From Terriglobus albidus (GTDB taxonomy: Bacteria; Acidobacteriota; Terriglobia; Terriglobales; Acidobacteriaceae): DNA of 64,000 nucleotides. Shown here one piece after another: positions 1 through 8,068 of the stretch. The notes below the pieces were generated by a model. That model saw only the letters and a list, made by a program, of their open reading frames with translations, ran no database searches and was not told where the DNA came from. The DNA lies in the NCBI RefSeq assembly GCF_025685425.1, contig NZ_JAGTAS010000027.1:23288-87287 (forward strand), in the 5' to 3' direction. Positions within the stretch are counted from its first letter, which is position 1; each line of letters starts with the position of its first letter. The position numbers and the translations under genes were made by a program.

Positions 1-291
1 GGCAAGGACTTGCGGATTGCGCGAGAGCAGGAAGTCGATCAGCTCTTCGGCGAACTGCTCCATGGAGGTGGCGTTGGACCGATGCGCCATGTAGTAGACG
101 GTGTTCTTCATCGTGTCCGTCGGCAGAATCTTCGAGTTGTCGCCTTCAACGTGTGCGCTGACGAAATCCCCCTGTAGCAGCACCTCCACCGTCCACTCAT
201 CGATGTGGTGATGCCCTTCATGCCGCGTGACCTTCAACAGGCGGACGCGGGATTTGCCATAACGGTTTTCAGCGAGCTTGACCATAGGCAT
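1..291 (-). CDS. Urate oxidase (factor-independent urate hydroxylase), 3' part missing at window edge
   Basis: Converts urate to 5-hydroxyisourate, the first oxidative step of urate breakdown. Only the N-terminal 97 residues lie in the window; the family is about 280-300 residues long. Visible uricase signatures are ENRYGKSRVRLLKV (residues about 8-21), the following HHHIDEW stretch, GDNSKILPTDTMKNTVYY, and the HRSNATSMEQFAEEL helix. The Thr in LPTDTMKNT is part of the active site in known uricases. Two ATGs lie close together (MPMV); the first, at 291, is used. It is the last visible gene of a leftward series after the decarboxylase and the hydroxyisourate hydrolase, so the three enzymes form a complete urate-to-allantoin route. 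Confidence 0.93.
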   Translation of the reverse strand, partial: MPMVKLAENRYGKSRVRLLKVTRHEGHHHIDEWTVEVLLQGDFVSAHVEGDNSKILPTDTMKNTVYYMAHRSNATSMEQFAEELIDFLLSRNPQVLA

Positions 292-402
292 CTAAGGTAC
301 AGCCTTACAGTCCGCTGCGGTAGGTAGTAAATAATCCTCCCGGTGATGACACGGTAGAGAAGCGATTTCTCCGCTTCTTTGGGAGCTAAGAAATGACAAA
401 AA

Positions 403-741
403 TTATGTGCCGCGGTAGGTGGTGAAGCCGTTCGCAGCCAGCAGCAGAGGAATGTGGTAGTGCTGCTCGCCGGGGCGAACTTCAAAGGTAATCTCGATCA
501 CGGGATAGAGCGTCTGCTGTCCGCGGGCGGCGAAGTACTCACCGGTAGAAAAGGTGACACGGTAGAGACCAGCGGTAAGCTGCGTCTCGGGCGGAAGCAG
601 AGCGCGGACGCGGCCATCATTGTCGGTGCACGCGTCAGAGAGGGGCTTCCAGGTGTTGTTTTCAAAGCGAAGCAGGCTGACGGCAACGTGAATGGCCGGA
701 CGGCCTGCCGATGTATCGAGGATGTGGGTCGAGATAGACAT
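403..741 (-). CDS. uraH: 5-hydroxyisourate hydrolase (transthyretin-related)
   Basis: Hydrolyses 5-hydroxyisourate, the uricase product, to OHCU. The 112-residue protein has the transthyretin-like signatures: STHILDT at residues 4-10 (first catalytic His), NDGR at 41-44 (catalytic Arg), GEQHYHIPLLL at 91-101, and a C-terminal YRGT. The family ends almost always in YRGS, so the terminal Thr is a conservative departure. I start at the ATG giving MSISTHILD. An upstream in-frame ATG (774) would add 11 residues and overlap the decarboxylase gene. It lies 14 bp downstream of the decarboxylase stop, so the two are probably co-transcribed. Confidence 0.93.
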   Translation of the reverse strand: MSISTHILDTSAGRPAIHVAVSLLRFENNTWKPLSDACTDNDGRVRALLPPETQLTAGLYRVTFSTGEYFAARGQQTLYPVIEITFEVRPGEQHYHIPLLLAANGFTTYRGT

Positions 742-755
742 GGTGATGGAACTCT

Positions 756-1265
756 TCAATTGCCTGCGAGCCATTTGCGCAGGCGAAGCTGGGTGATCTG
801 GCGCTGTTGCTCGGAGGCTTCGTCGAACTCGGTCTCGTCGTCATTGTCAAGACGCTGACGCAGGATGTCGAGCATCTGCTGCTGCGTCTTGCCAGTGGCA
901 CAGACGATGAAGATGCGGCCGAACTTCTCTTCGTACTGTTGATTGGCCTCGGCCAGTTCCTGCTTCAGGCGCTCATCGTCGGTAAGTGTCTGTTCCTGCG
1001 AAGACCACGCCAAGGACTTCTCTGTCGCCTCTCTGGCGGCGTGCCGCTGACCGATGCGTGGATGCGAGTCGAAGGCCTGCTGCCGGGCATTGGCATCGAG
1101 GTGATACCAGACATGATCAGCGACCTCGAAGAGCGTCTGCTCATTCGGATACGGGCGGTGCGAGGCCATCTGTTCAGCCCATTCGTGTGAACCATTAGCG
1201 GGCAGAATTTCCGCCTTGGCCTGGTCTGCGGGCAGCGTGTTCCAGTGATCAAGAACAGGATTCAT
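756..1265 (-). CDS. uraD: 2-oxo-4-hydroxy-4-carboxy-5-ureidoimidazoline (OHCU) decarboxylase
   Basis: Decarboxylates OHCU to S-allantoin, the third step after uricase and hydroxyisourate hydrolase. The 169-residue helical protein carries the family motifs: FDSHPRIG near residues 65-72 with the catalytic His, SSQEQ near 88-92 (conserved Glu and Gln), and YEEKFGRIFIVCATGK near 111-126. Length is normal for the stand-alone enzyme. The order uraD-uraH-uricase, all leftward with short spacings, suggests one transcript. Allantoinase lies upstream on the same strand but is separated by a 274 bp repeat-filled gap, so a shared transcript is not certain. Confidence 0.93.
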   Translation of the reverse strand: MNPVLDHWNTLPADQAKAEILPANGSHEWAEQMASHRPYPNEQTLFEVADHVWYHLDANARQQAFDSHPRIGQRHAAREATEKSLAWSSQEQTLTDDERLKQELAEANQQYEEKFGRIFIVCATGKTQQQMLDILRQRLDNDDETEFDEASEQQRQITQLRLRKWLAGN

Positions 1266-1373
1266 TGGTGGAAGTCATTTTCGCAGAGATCGAGTGTGTG
1301 GGGCGGAAGATATCGCTTCGATAAGAGTTAAAAGTTGAAAGTTAAAAGTTAAAGCGTTAACGCTGTGGTGGGA

Positions 1374-1433
1374 ACTGGGTGCCCCATATCTCGGCGCAGC
1401 CGAGATGTGGGAGATTCGAGCGGAGCTCGAATT
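1374..1433. repeat. Triloop hairpin pair following a CTGGGTGCCCCA end
   Basis: The motif CTGGGTGCCCCA is followed by two short hairpins: ATCTCGGC/GCCGAGAT with loop GCA (1388-1406) and ATTCGAGC/GCTCGAAT with loop GGA (1414-1432). The same modules recur in many gaps of this window. The copy lies between allantoinase and the OHCU decarboxylase gene. Confidence 0.8.
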
Positions 1434-1444
1434 GTTTTTGAGTC

Positions 1445-1526
1445 TGTCATCCTGAGCAACGCGAAGGACCCGCTTGTTGTTGCCCAGTAAGCTGAAAGCA
1501 GGTCCTTCGCTGCGCTCAGGATGACA
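1445..1526. repeat. Fold-back repeat with GTCATCCTGAGC arms
   Basis: Two 26-nt arms (1445-1470 and 1501-1526) are inverted copies that differ at only a few central positions and enclose a 30-nt loop. The arm starts TGTCATCCTGAGC and ends GCGAAGGACC. Related half-sites or pairs occur near 5553, 10990, 17912, 25356, 27194 and 47920. Confidence 0.8.
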
Positions 1527-1539
1527 GCAGAAAACCTGG

Positions 1540-2901
1540 CTATGCCGACAGATCCCGTCCCCGGGCCACAAACGAAAATTCGTTTGCCGCAAATACAGGC
1601 TCCCCACGCAGATACGTCGCAATCACTTCACCCTTCAACGTACGTCCCAGATAGGGTGAGATCGGATGGCGATAGTGCAGGCGGTGCTCGGTCACCGTCC
1701 AGATACTCTCCGGTGCAAAGACTGTAAAGTTTGCCGGCCGTCCCGCCGTCAACTCTCCATGCGTCGCGCTAAGTCCGCACAGCTTTGCAGGTTCGGTAGA
1801 AAACCACCGCGCCAGATCCTGCAGCCCAAAGCCGCGTTTGTGAGCTTCATTCCAGATGACAGGAAACGCCGTGGAGAGCGATGCGATGCCGCCCCATGCC
1901 TTATCGAACGGTCCGGCAGGCTTCATCTCCGGCGGACACGGCGAATGGTCGGTGGCGATCAGGTCGATGACACCGTCGCGCAACGCCTCCCATAGCCCCT
2001 CCTGGTTGGCCTTACTGCGGATGGGCGGGGCGCACTTGTACTGGGTGGCTCCATCGGCAATCTCTTCCGCGCTGATGCAGAGATAATGCGGACAGGTCTC
2101 TACCGTGATGGGCAGACCTTCGGCCTTGGCTGCGGCAAGCATTGGCACTGCCTGTGCGGTGGCGAGATGAACAATGTGTAGCCGGAAGCGGAACTCGCGC
2201 ACCAGCTCAATCAGTGCGCGGATGGCGGTGAGCTCTGCCTGATCCGGCCGTGACGCAAGATAGGTCGCATACTTCGACCAGTCGGCGTGCTCGGCATAGA
2301 GAGCCTTGCTCGCTTCCAGGATCGGACCTTCCAACTCAGCGTGCACGAGCAACGGCTTGCCCAGACGCGCGAGTGTCGGGGCAGCTCGGCGAAGCTGCGC
2401 CAGCGAGAGATGCGTCAGCCCCTCGCATCCGGGATAGATCAGGAAGCACTTGAAGCCTGCGGCGCCGGCATCAACCAGCGGCTCCAGGTCATCGAGGTTT
2501 GAGGTGGAGTCGTCCCCCGGGCCGACCAGGCCTCCCCAGGGAAGCCAGTCGATGTAGGCCAGCCCTTTTGCCGCGATGCGCTTCTGTTCCAGGGCCTCGA
2601 CGGAGGTGGTTTCGGGCAGGCAGTTCAGCGGCATATCGACGATCGTGACAAAGCCGCCTGCGGCTGCGGCGCGTGTAGCCGTCTCAAAGCCTTCCCACTC
2701 GGTGCGCCCTGGCTGGTTGATATGCGTGTGCACATCGACCAGGCCGGGAAGTAGAGCGTGGTCGCCAAAGTCGACGACCTCAATCTCTGGCGGAACGGCG
2801 TCGTGAGCGACGATCCGAGTGATGATGCCATCGTCCACAATCAACGTCGCCGGCTGCGGTTGAGGGAGCAGAACGCGGTTCGATCGGAAGGCCTGTGCCA
2901 T
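1540..2901 (-). CDS. allB: Allantoinase
   Basis: Zinc amidohydrolase opening the hydantoin ring of allantoin to allantoate; cytosolic and typically tetrameric. The 453 residues show the cyclic-amidase fold: DVHTHINQPG (His58 and His60, metal ligands), GFKCFL with the expected carbamylated Lys151, VHAE near 186-189, LHIVHL at 241-246, TCPHYL, KCAPPIR (substrate loop) and IATDHSPCP with the catalytic Asp near 318. The INQPG loop and KCAPPIR separate it from dihydroorotase. It is transcribed away from the guanine deaminase gene across a 60 bp gap, so a shared divergent promoter region is likely. It completes the purine ring-opening set with the three genes downstream. Confidence 0.95.
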   Translation of the reverse strand: MAQAFRSNRVLLPQPQPATLIVDDGIITRIVAHDAVPPEIEVVDFGDHALLPGLVDVHTHINQPGRTEWEGFETATRAAAAGGFVTIVDMPLNCLPETTSVEALEQKRIAAKGLAYIDWLPWGGLVGPGDDSTSNLDDLEPLVDAGAAGFKCFLIYPGCEGLTHLSLAQLRRAAPTLARLGKPLLVHAELEGPILEASKALYAEHADWSKYATYLASRPDQAELTAIRALIELVREFRFRLHIVHLATAQAVPMLAAAKAEGLPITVETCPHYLCISAEEIADGATQYKCAPPIRSKANQEGLWEALRDGVIDLIATDHSPCPPEMKPAGPFDKAWGGIASLSTAFPVIWNEAHKRGFGLQDLARWFSTEPAKLCGLSATHGELTAGRPANFTVFAPESIWTVTEHRLHYRHPISPYLGRTLKGEVIATYLRGEPVFAANEFSFVARGRDLSA

Positions 2902-2961
2902 AATCAGATTATGCCGTGATTTTGCGCGTCAATCGTGCATTTTCAAGCATTTGTAAACGAC

Positions 2962-3435
2962 ATGAACGGTCACGAAAGATTCATGCAGCGCGCGATCGCG
3001 CTGGCAACCGAGAACGTTCGCACTGGGCGCGGCGGTCCATTCGGATGTGTGGTGGTGAAGGATGGTGAGATCGTCGCCGAGGGCATGAATCTCGTCACCA
3101 GCACCAACGATCCCACAGCGCACGGCGAGGTGGTAGCCATTCGCCGCGCCTGCGAGAAGCTGGGGACGTTCTCGCTCGAAGGCTGCGAGGTCTACACCAG
3201 TTGCGAGCCCTGCCCCATGTGCCTGGCGGCGCTCTACTGGTCGCGATGCTCGGCGATCTACTACGGCAACACCGCGGCCGATGCGGCCGCAGTCGGATTT
3301 GACGACAGTTTTCTGTACGACGAGGTGAAGAAGCCGCTCGACCAGCGCGCTATTCCCATCCGTCAACTGCTGCACCATGAGGCGCTAGAAAGCTTCCGCG
3401 CCTGGACCGCAAGTGAAAAGAAGATCGACTACTAG
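2962..3435 (+). CDS. guaD: Guanine deaminase, cytidine-deaminase-fold (GuaD type)
   Basis: Deaminates guanine to xanthine, feeding the neighbouring urate/allantoin pathway. The 157-residue protein resembles Bacillus GuaD: TGRGGPFGCVVV, DPTAHGEV (His54 zinc ligand, Glu56 proton shuttle), YTSCEPCPMC (Cys84 and Cys87 zinc ligands), AVGFDDSFLYDE and a C-terminal FRAWTASEKKIDY. The usual HAE triad reads HGE here, leaving the catalytic residues intact. I take the ATG of MNGHERF; an upstream ATG at 2935 would add nine residues unlike the family. Divergent from allB. A tRNA or nucleoside deaminase is less likely because of the FDDSF and C-terminal signatures. Confidence 0.88.
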   Translation: MNGHERFMQRAIALATENVRTGRGGPFGCVVVKDGEIVAEGMNLVTSTNDPTAHGEVVAIRRACEKLGTFSLEGCEVYTSCEPCPMCLAALYWSRCSAIYYGNTAADAAAVGFDDSFLYDEVKKPLDQRAIPIRQLLHHEALESFRAWTASEKKIDY

Positions 3436-3455
3436 TGACAGACTGACGAGAGAGT

Positions 3456-4727
3456 ATGGCGAAGACGAAGGTAGCAATTCTGGGATTCGGTACGGTGGGC
3501 GGCGGTGTAGCCGATGTTCTGGCGGCGCGGCGGTTCTCGGACGTTGAAGTCACGCACGTCTACAACCGCGACTACGCGCGCAAGCTCTCGCGTCCGCAGG
3601 CGAAGAAGCTGCCCAAGACTGTGATCTGGACTGACGACATCAATGTCATCCTGAAGAGCGATGTCGATGTCGTTGTGGAGCTGATCGGCGGTCTGGAACC
3701 GATCGAAGGCTGGCTGAAGAAGGCCATCGCTGCCGGTAAGAGCGTGGTGACGGCCAATAAGCAGTTGATCGCCTATCGCGGCGCTGCGTTGGAGAAGCTG
3801 GCGGCGAAGAAGGGCGTCTCCTTGTTGTATGGCGCTGCCGTAGCCGGTGGCGTGCCTGTTATCCCGGGCGCGCTGCAGGGCATTGGCGGTGATGAGATCG
3901 TCAGGATCAGCGGCATTGTGAACGGCACCTGCAACTTCATCCTCAGTCACATGGAGCAGGGCGCCGAGTACGCCGAGGTGCTGGCCCAGGCGCAGAAGCT
4001 TGGTTATGCCGAAGCGAATCCGTCGGCCGATGTGGACGGCTATGACGCTCGCGCCAAGCTTTGCATTCTGTCGCGCGTTGCGATGCATGCCGAACTGAAT
4101 CCCGATGAGGTGCCGACGCAGTCCATCAGCAAGGTCTCGGCGGTCGACTTCCACTATGCGAAGGAGCTTGGCTGCACCATCCGCCAGGTAAGCCGTGCCC
4201 AGGTCCAGGATGGCGTGGTGCACGCGCGTGTCGGCCCCATGGTGGTTCCGACCGAGTCGCCGATTGCGTGGAGCCACGGCACCCAGAATATGGTGGTGAC
4301 CAGCGGCCGCTTCGGTGGCGATGTGGTCTTCAGCGGCCATGGCGCCGGAGCGCATCCTACGGCGGTTGCTGTCGTCAGTGATCTGCTTGCTGTCGCGCAG
4401 CAGTGCGATGTGGTGCATCAGCCGGTGCGGAAGCGCGCAGTGGTAGGCGAGTTCCTGGCCCCGCACTACCTGCGCTTCGTGGTGAGCGATAAGCCAGGCA
4501 TTGTCTCCGCGATTGCCGGAGCTCTGGCCAAGGTAGGCGCGAACATCGACTCCATCCTGCAACGCCCGGGTTATCCGAAAGATCGTCTGCCCTTTGTTGT
4601 AACCACCGAGCCCTGCCTGACGTCGGTGGTTGAGAGAGCGCTGCGTTCTATTGCCAAGATGGACTGCATGCTCGAAAAGCCGCTCTGCCTGCAGATGCTT
4701 CGCATCGAAGACAAAGCGGAAGACTAA
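3456..4727 (+). CDS. hom: Homoserine dehydrogenase
   Basis: Reduces aspartate semialdehyde to homoserine, the branch point to threonine and methionine. The 423 residues contain a Rossmann motif ILGFGTVGGG (about 8-17), VVELIGGLEP, VVTANKQLIA, the substrate region GIVNGTCNFILSHM, and YAEANPSADVDGYDARAKL with catalytic Asp/Lys positions. The C-terminal part (FVVSDKPGIVSAIAGALAKVG onwards) is an ACT domain expected to bind an amino-acid effector such as threonine. It follows guaD by 20 bp on the same strand, but no functional link is apparent. A repeat cluster follows. Confidence 0.95.
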   Translation: MAKTKVAILGFGTVGGGVADVLAARRFSDVEVTHVYNRDYARKLSRPQAKKLPKTVIWTDDINVILKSDVDVVVELIGGLEPIEGWLKKAIAAGKSVVTANKQLIAYRGAALEKLAAKKGVSLLYGAAVAGGVPVIPGALQGIGGDEIVRISGIVNGTCNFILSHMEQGAEYAEVLAQAQKLGYAEANPSADVDGYDARAKLCILSRVAMHAELNPDEVPTQSISKVSAVDFHYAKELGCTIRQVSRAQVQDGVVHARVGPMVVPTESPIAWSHGTQNMVVTSGRFGGDVVFSGHGAGAHPTAVAVVSDLLAVAQQCDVVHQPVRKRAVVGEFLAPHYLRFVVSDKPGIVSAIAGALAKVGANIDSILQRPGYPKDRLPFVVTTEPCLTSVVERALRSIAKMDCMLEKPLCLQMLRIEDKAED

Positions 4728-4767
4728 CGACCTAGGCGTAGGGAATCGGTAAATGTGCCGATGTTCC

Positions 4768-4823
4768 GGGTGCCCCATATCTCGGCTGAGCCGAGATGTG
4801 GGCATTCGCGCAACGCACGAATC
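4768..4823. repeat. Triloop hairpin pair following GGGTGCCCCA
   Basis: Contains ATCTCGGC/GCCGAGAT with loop TGA (4780-4798) and ATTCGCGC/GCACGAAT with loop AAC (4804-4822; one mismatch). Arrangement matches the copy at 1374. Lies between convergent hom and the DsrE-like gene. Confidence 0.8.
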
Positions 4824-4979
4824 GGTGGGAGCCGCAGGCTTCAGCCTGCGGATTTATAGGGCTTAAAAGAATTGGGCTTCAGCCCTGGGCCTTCTGTTTT
4901 GTTTACAGGAAAGCCCAGGGCTAAAGCCCGAAGGTTTATCTATCGCATACCAGCGGGCTGAAGCCCGCTGCTCCCACCC
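4824..4979. repeat. Four-hairpin GGTGGGAG/CTCCCACC element, copy 1
   Basis: About 156 bp bounded by inverted GGTGGGAG and CTCCCACC. The outer hairpins are built on GCAGGCTTCAGCCTGC (left) and GCGGGCTGAAGCCCGC (right). The inner inverted pair is GGGCTTCAGCCCTGGGCCTT (4874-4893) against AAGCCCAGGGCTAAAGCCC (4911-4929). Two more full copies lie at 37000 and 59217. Position between convergent genes would allow a role as a transcription end, but this is inference. Confidence 0.85.
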
Positions 4980-4998
4980 AAGTGGGACGACAGAGACC

Positions 4999-5451
4999 CT
5001 ACTTCAACGACTTATCATCCATCACCGTCCAACCCTCAGCCTTGCGCGCTGCAATCTCGCGTCCGCCGGAGGGAACGGTGCCAACACCTGTTTGCAACTG
5101 ATCATCCGCCATCTTGTTGGAGCGCATCGACGCATGGCAGGCCACGAAGCTGACATCTTTCCCAACGGCGCTGGTCACGTCATTGCCCAGCGCACTCTTC
5201 TTATCCACCAGCTTCAGCCCATCACCGGTAGCCAGAATCTCGACGCGCGTGTCATAGGGCTTGGGGCTCGAAGCCATTAGATCGTTAGCCTTCTTCAGAG
5301 CAGCCTGCCAGTCCTCATGCTTGTCGGAGTGCACATGGATCAGAACACGCTGTGTCGGCTGGTTCTGAGGCGTGGCGGGTTGCTGTGCGATGAGACCTGC
5401 GGGAACGAGCAACAGCGAAGAGAGACGGACGATCCAGCTACGGCGTGTCAT
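4999..5451 (-). CDS. Exported DsrE/DsrF-like family protein
   Basis: About 150 residues. The N-terminus (MTRRSWIVRLSSLLLVPAGLIAQQ) reads as a signal peptide, so the protein is probably periplasmic. The mature part has the layout of small DsrE-like proteins: RVLIHVHSDKHEDWQAALKKA, a predicted Rossmann-like strand RVEILATGDGL, VSFVACHASMRSN with a single Cys, and a C-terminal VPSGGREIAARKAEGW typical of stand-alone DsrE-family proteins. These are linked to sulfur transfer by family, but the substrate is unknown. I use the ATG at 5451, as the upstream ATG (5466) gives MREIAMTRR without benefit. Convergent to hom across a repeat cluster. Confidence 0.72.
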   Translation of the reverse strand: MTRRSWIVRLSSLLLVPAGLIAQQPATPQNQPTQRVLIHVHSDKHEDWQAALKKANDLMASSPKPYDTRVEILATGDGLKLVDKKSALGNDVTSAVGKDVSFVACHASMRSNKMADDQLQTGVGTVPSGGREIAARKAEGWTVMDDKSLK

Positions 5452-5552
5452 GGCAATTTCCCTCAATGATCAAAATTCGTGTGCCCCGAGTGTAGCCGAG
5501 ACCCTGATTGAATTGCTCGACCGCAACCATCGGTTTCTCTATCGAAGGCCTG

Positions 5553-5650
5553 GGTAGAGAAGCAGATCCCTTCGGGATGACAAAAAAACGAGGGCCACAT
5601 TTGTGTTTCCTCTGTCATCCCGTCGCATCGCGGAGGAATCTGCGTTTCTC
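5553..5650. repeat. Fold-back repeat, inside-out orientation
   Basis: GTAGAGAAGCAGATCCCTTC through GGGATGACA (5553-5582) faces an inverted TGTCATCCC ... GGAATCTGCGTTTCTC (5613-5650). It is a rearranged version of the GTCATCC / AGATC repeat seen at 1445 and 25356. The rest of the gap to 5753 holds a pyrimidine-rich run of ATTCAACCA-like words and no gene that I can support. Confidence 0.6.
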
Positions 5651-5753
5651 TTTCAGCAAGCCGTGAAACTCACCGGGGCCAATCAAACAATTCAACCAAC
5701 CGAAACCATTCAACTATTCAACCATTCCACCATTCAACTATCCTTTCCCTGCC

Positions 5754-8015
5754 ATGAAATACCTCGCAGTCGCTCTTCTTGCCGTCTCCCCTCTCTTGTT
5801 CGCTCAGGCCAAGCCCTCCCCAACCGACGTGGTGCAATACGTCGATCCGTTGATCGGTAGTGAGAAGACTCCGGAGGGCTATGGCCGTACGCTGCCGCTG
5901 GTGGAGCCTCCCTTCGCCATGACCGGCTGGATTCCGCAGACGCGGCAGAACAAGATCAGTGTGCTCTCATATGAATGGCATGACACCACCATGTCGGGCT
6001 TCATGGGGACACATCAGCCGGCGATGTGGATGGGCGACTTCGGCTATGTCACGGTCATTCCGCAAGTAGGCGGCGAGCTGCGCACCACGCCCGAAGCGCG
6101 TGCCATGAAGTTCCGCCATGAGGACGAGCAGTCGCATCCGGATATCTATCGCGTCACCCTCGATGCCGGCGAAGGCCAGACCCTCAAGGCCGAGATGACC
6201 GCGACAGAACACTGCGGCATGATGCACTTCCGTTTCCCGGCGAAAGGTGCAGCCCGCATCCTGGTCGAGGCTTCACGGCCCAACATCAACGGCTGGGCTG
6301 CGGTGGATGTCGCGAAGGGCGAGATCACGGGCTGGAACCCCCACCGCATGGACGCCCACCTGGGGCCGGGCAGCATGCCCAATGCCGGCGCTGCCGCGCT
6401 GCCCAACTTCAAAGGCTACTTCGTGGTGCAGTTCCGCAAGCTGCCCAAGGCGGGCGAGACCTACGGTAAGGATGCGAAGGACTATCGCGGCGCTTACGTT
6501 GAGTTCGCTCCCGGCGAGTTGGTCGAGCTGCGCGTAGGCACCTCGTTCATCAGCCTGGATCAGGCGCGTGCCAACCTGAAGGCCGAGATGCCGGATTGGA
6601 ACTTCGAAGCACTGCAGCGGAAGCTGCACGCCACCTGGCAGGAGAAGCTGGGACATCTACAGGTGACGGGCGCGACGGACTCCGACAAGATCCGTCTCTA
6701 CACTGCCTTCTATCGCTCGCAGCTCTTCCCGCGCAACATGACGGAGGGTGGCCGCTACTACTCCGGTTTTGATGACAAAGTGCACGAAGGCACCAGTTAC
6801 ACGGCCTATTCGATCTGGGATACCTTCCGCGCCGAGTGGAGCTGGCTCACCCTCACCTCTCCGGAACATATCGACGGTATGGTCACAGCCTTGCTGAACG
6901 ACTACAAAGAGGGCGGCTGGATGCCCAAGTGGCCCAATCCCAGCTACACCAACATCATGATCGGCACCCACGCTGACTCGCTCGTCGCCGAGGCGATGCG
7001 CAAAGGCTTCCACGGCTTCGACAAGCAGACCGCGTGGCAGGCCGCATGGAAAGACGCGACCGTGCCTCCGGATGGAGACACGACCCGCCGCTGGCTCGAC
7101 CGCGAAGTCAAGACTCCGTATGAGGCGCGTGCCGGCCTGACCTACTACAAGACGCTCGGCTATATCCCGGTCGACAAGATCGACGAAGCCGCCAGCCGCA
7201 CCATTGAAGACAGCTACGACGACTGGTGCGTCGCGCAGATCGCCAAGATGCTCGGCAAAGACGCCGAGTACAAGGAACTGATGCAGCGCTCCCTCAATGC
7301 GCGCCATCTCTACAACCCTGCCCGTCACCTGATGAATGGCAAGCGCAGCGACGGAAGCTGGGCGCCGATCAACGGCGGCGAAGGCGGCGACACGAATGCG
7401 AATCGTTCCATCGCCGGCTGGACTGAGGGCGATGCCTGGGTCTACACCTGGGGAGCCTTCCACGACCAGGCAGGCCTGATGGACCTGATGGGCGGCGCCG
7501 AGAACTACGCAAAGTATCTCGACCAGCACTTCGCCGGCGGCCACAACGACCATAACAACGAGCCCAGCCACCACTACGGCTATCTTTACGACTTCGCCGG
7601 CCAGCCCTGGAAGACGCAGGAGCGCGTCCGCCAGATTGCCGCTGCCCACTACAAGACCGGGCCCGCGGGCCTGATCGGCGATGACGACTGTGGCCAGATG
7701 TCCGCCTGGTTCATCTTCACCGCCATGGGGTTCTACCCCGTCAACGCCGCCAGCGGAGAGTACATGATCGGCTCACCGCTCTACCGCCAGATGAGCCTGA
7801 AGCTGGCCAATGGAAAGACCTTCACGGTACAGGCAGAAAACAACTCGGCAGAGAACCAGTACATCCAGTCCGCGACGATCGACGGCAAGCCGCTGACCGA
7901 ACCGGTGCTGACGTGGGAACAGATTCAGGCAGGTGCGACGGTGAAGTTCGTGATGGGGCCGAAGCCATCACAATGGGGAAGCGCGTATCGGCCGAAGGCT
8001 GTGGCGGCGATGTGA
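5754..8015 (+). CDS. Glycoside hydrolase family 92 (alpha-mannosidase), exported
   Basis: Exo-acting calcium-dependent alpha-mannosidase family, typically trimming mannose from N-glycans or mannans. The 753 residues begin with a signal peptide (MKYLAVALLAVSPLLFAQA). GH92 hallmarks follow: YVDPLIGSEKTPEGYGRTLPLVEPPFAMTGW is shared almost word for word with the family start, with FMGTHQPAMWMGDFG, AYSIWDTFRAEWSWLTL, YTWGAFHDQAGLMDLMGG and, near residues 640-655, IGDDDCGQMSAWFIFTAMGF, the region of the catalytic acid. Length is usual for the family. The gene stands alone, with no transporter or other glycosidase beside it. Convergent with the esterase-like gene that follows. Confidence 0.93.
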   Translation: MKYLAVALLAVSPLLFAQAKPSPTDVVQYVDPLIGSEKTPEGYGRTLPLVEPPFAMTGWIPQTRQNKISVLSYEWHDTTMSGFMGTHQPAMWMGDFGYVTVIPQVGGELRTTPEARAMKFRHEDEQSHPDIYRVTLDAGEGQTLKAEMTATEHCGMMHFRFPAKGAARILVEASRPNINGWAAVDVAKGEITGWNPHRMDAHLGPGSMPNAGAAALPNFKGYFVVQFRKLPKAGETYGKDAKDYRGAYVEFAPGELVELRVGTSFISLDQARANLKAEMPDWNFEALQRKLHATWQEKLGHLQVTGATDSDKIRLYTAFYRSQLFPRNMTEGGRYYSGFDDKVHEGTSYTAYSIWDTFRAEWSWLTLTSPEHIDGMVTALLNDYKEGGWMPKWPNPSYTNIMIGTHADSLVAEAMRKGFHGFDKQTAWQAAWKDATVPPDGDTTRRWLDREVKTPYEARAGLTYYKTLGYIPVDKIDEAASRTIEDSYDDWCVAQIAKMLGKDAEYKELMQRSLNARHLYNPARHLMNGKRSDGSWAPINGGEGGDTNANRSIAGWTEGDAWVYTWGAFHDQAGLMDLMGGAENYAKYLDQHFAGGHNDHNNEPSHHYGYLYDFAGQPWKTQERVRQIAAAHYKTGPAGLIGDDDCGQMSAWFIFTAMGFYPVNAASGEYMIGSPLYRQMSLKLANGKTFTVQAENNSAENQYIQSATIDGKPLTEPVLTWEQIQAGATVKFVMGPKPSQWGSAYRPKAVAAM

Positions 8016-8068
8016 ACAACCTGCATGCTCCAACGGTCAGCCTTCGTTGGGGCATCCATATAACGGCC

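Noticed and set aside
1266..1539. CRISPR-like array suggested by repeated short palindromes
   Set aside because: Repeats are inverted pairs with unequal spacing, not direct repeats with uniform spacers; no cas genes.
3432..4805. 457-residue open frame antisense to hom
   Set aside because: The plus frame encodes an unmistakable homoserine dehydrogenase; the reverse frame is His/Arg-rich shadow sequence.
6657..7649. 330-residue antisense frame within GH92
   Set aside because: GH92 motifs on the plus strand run through the whole region.
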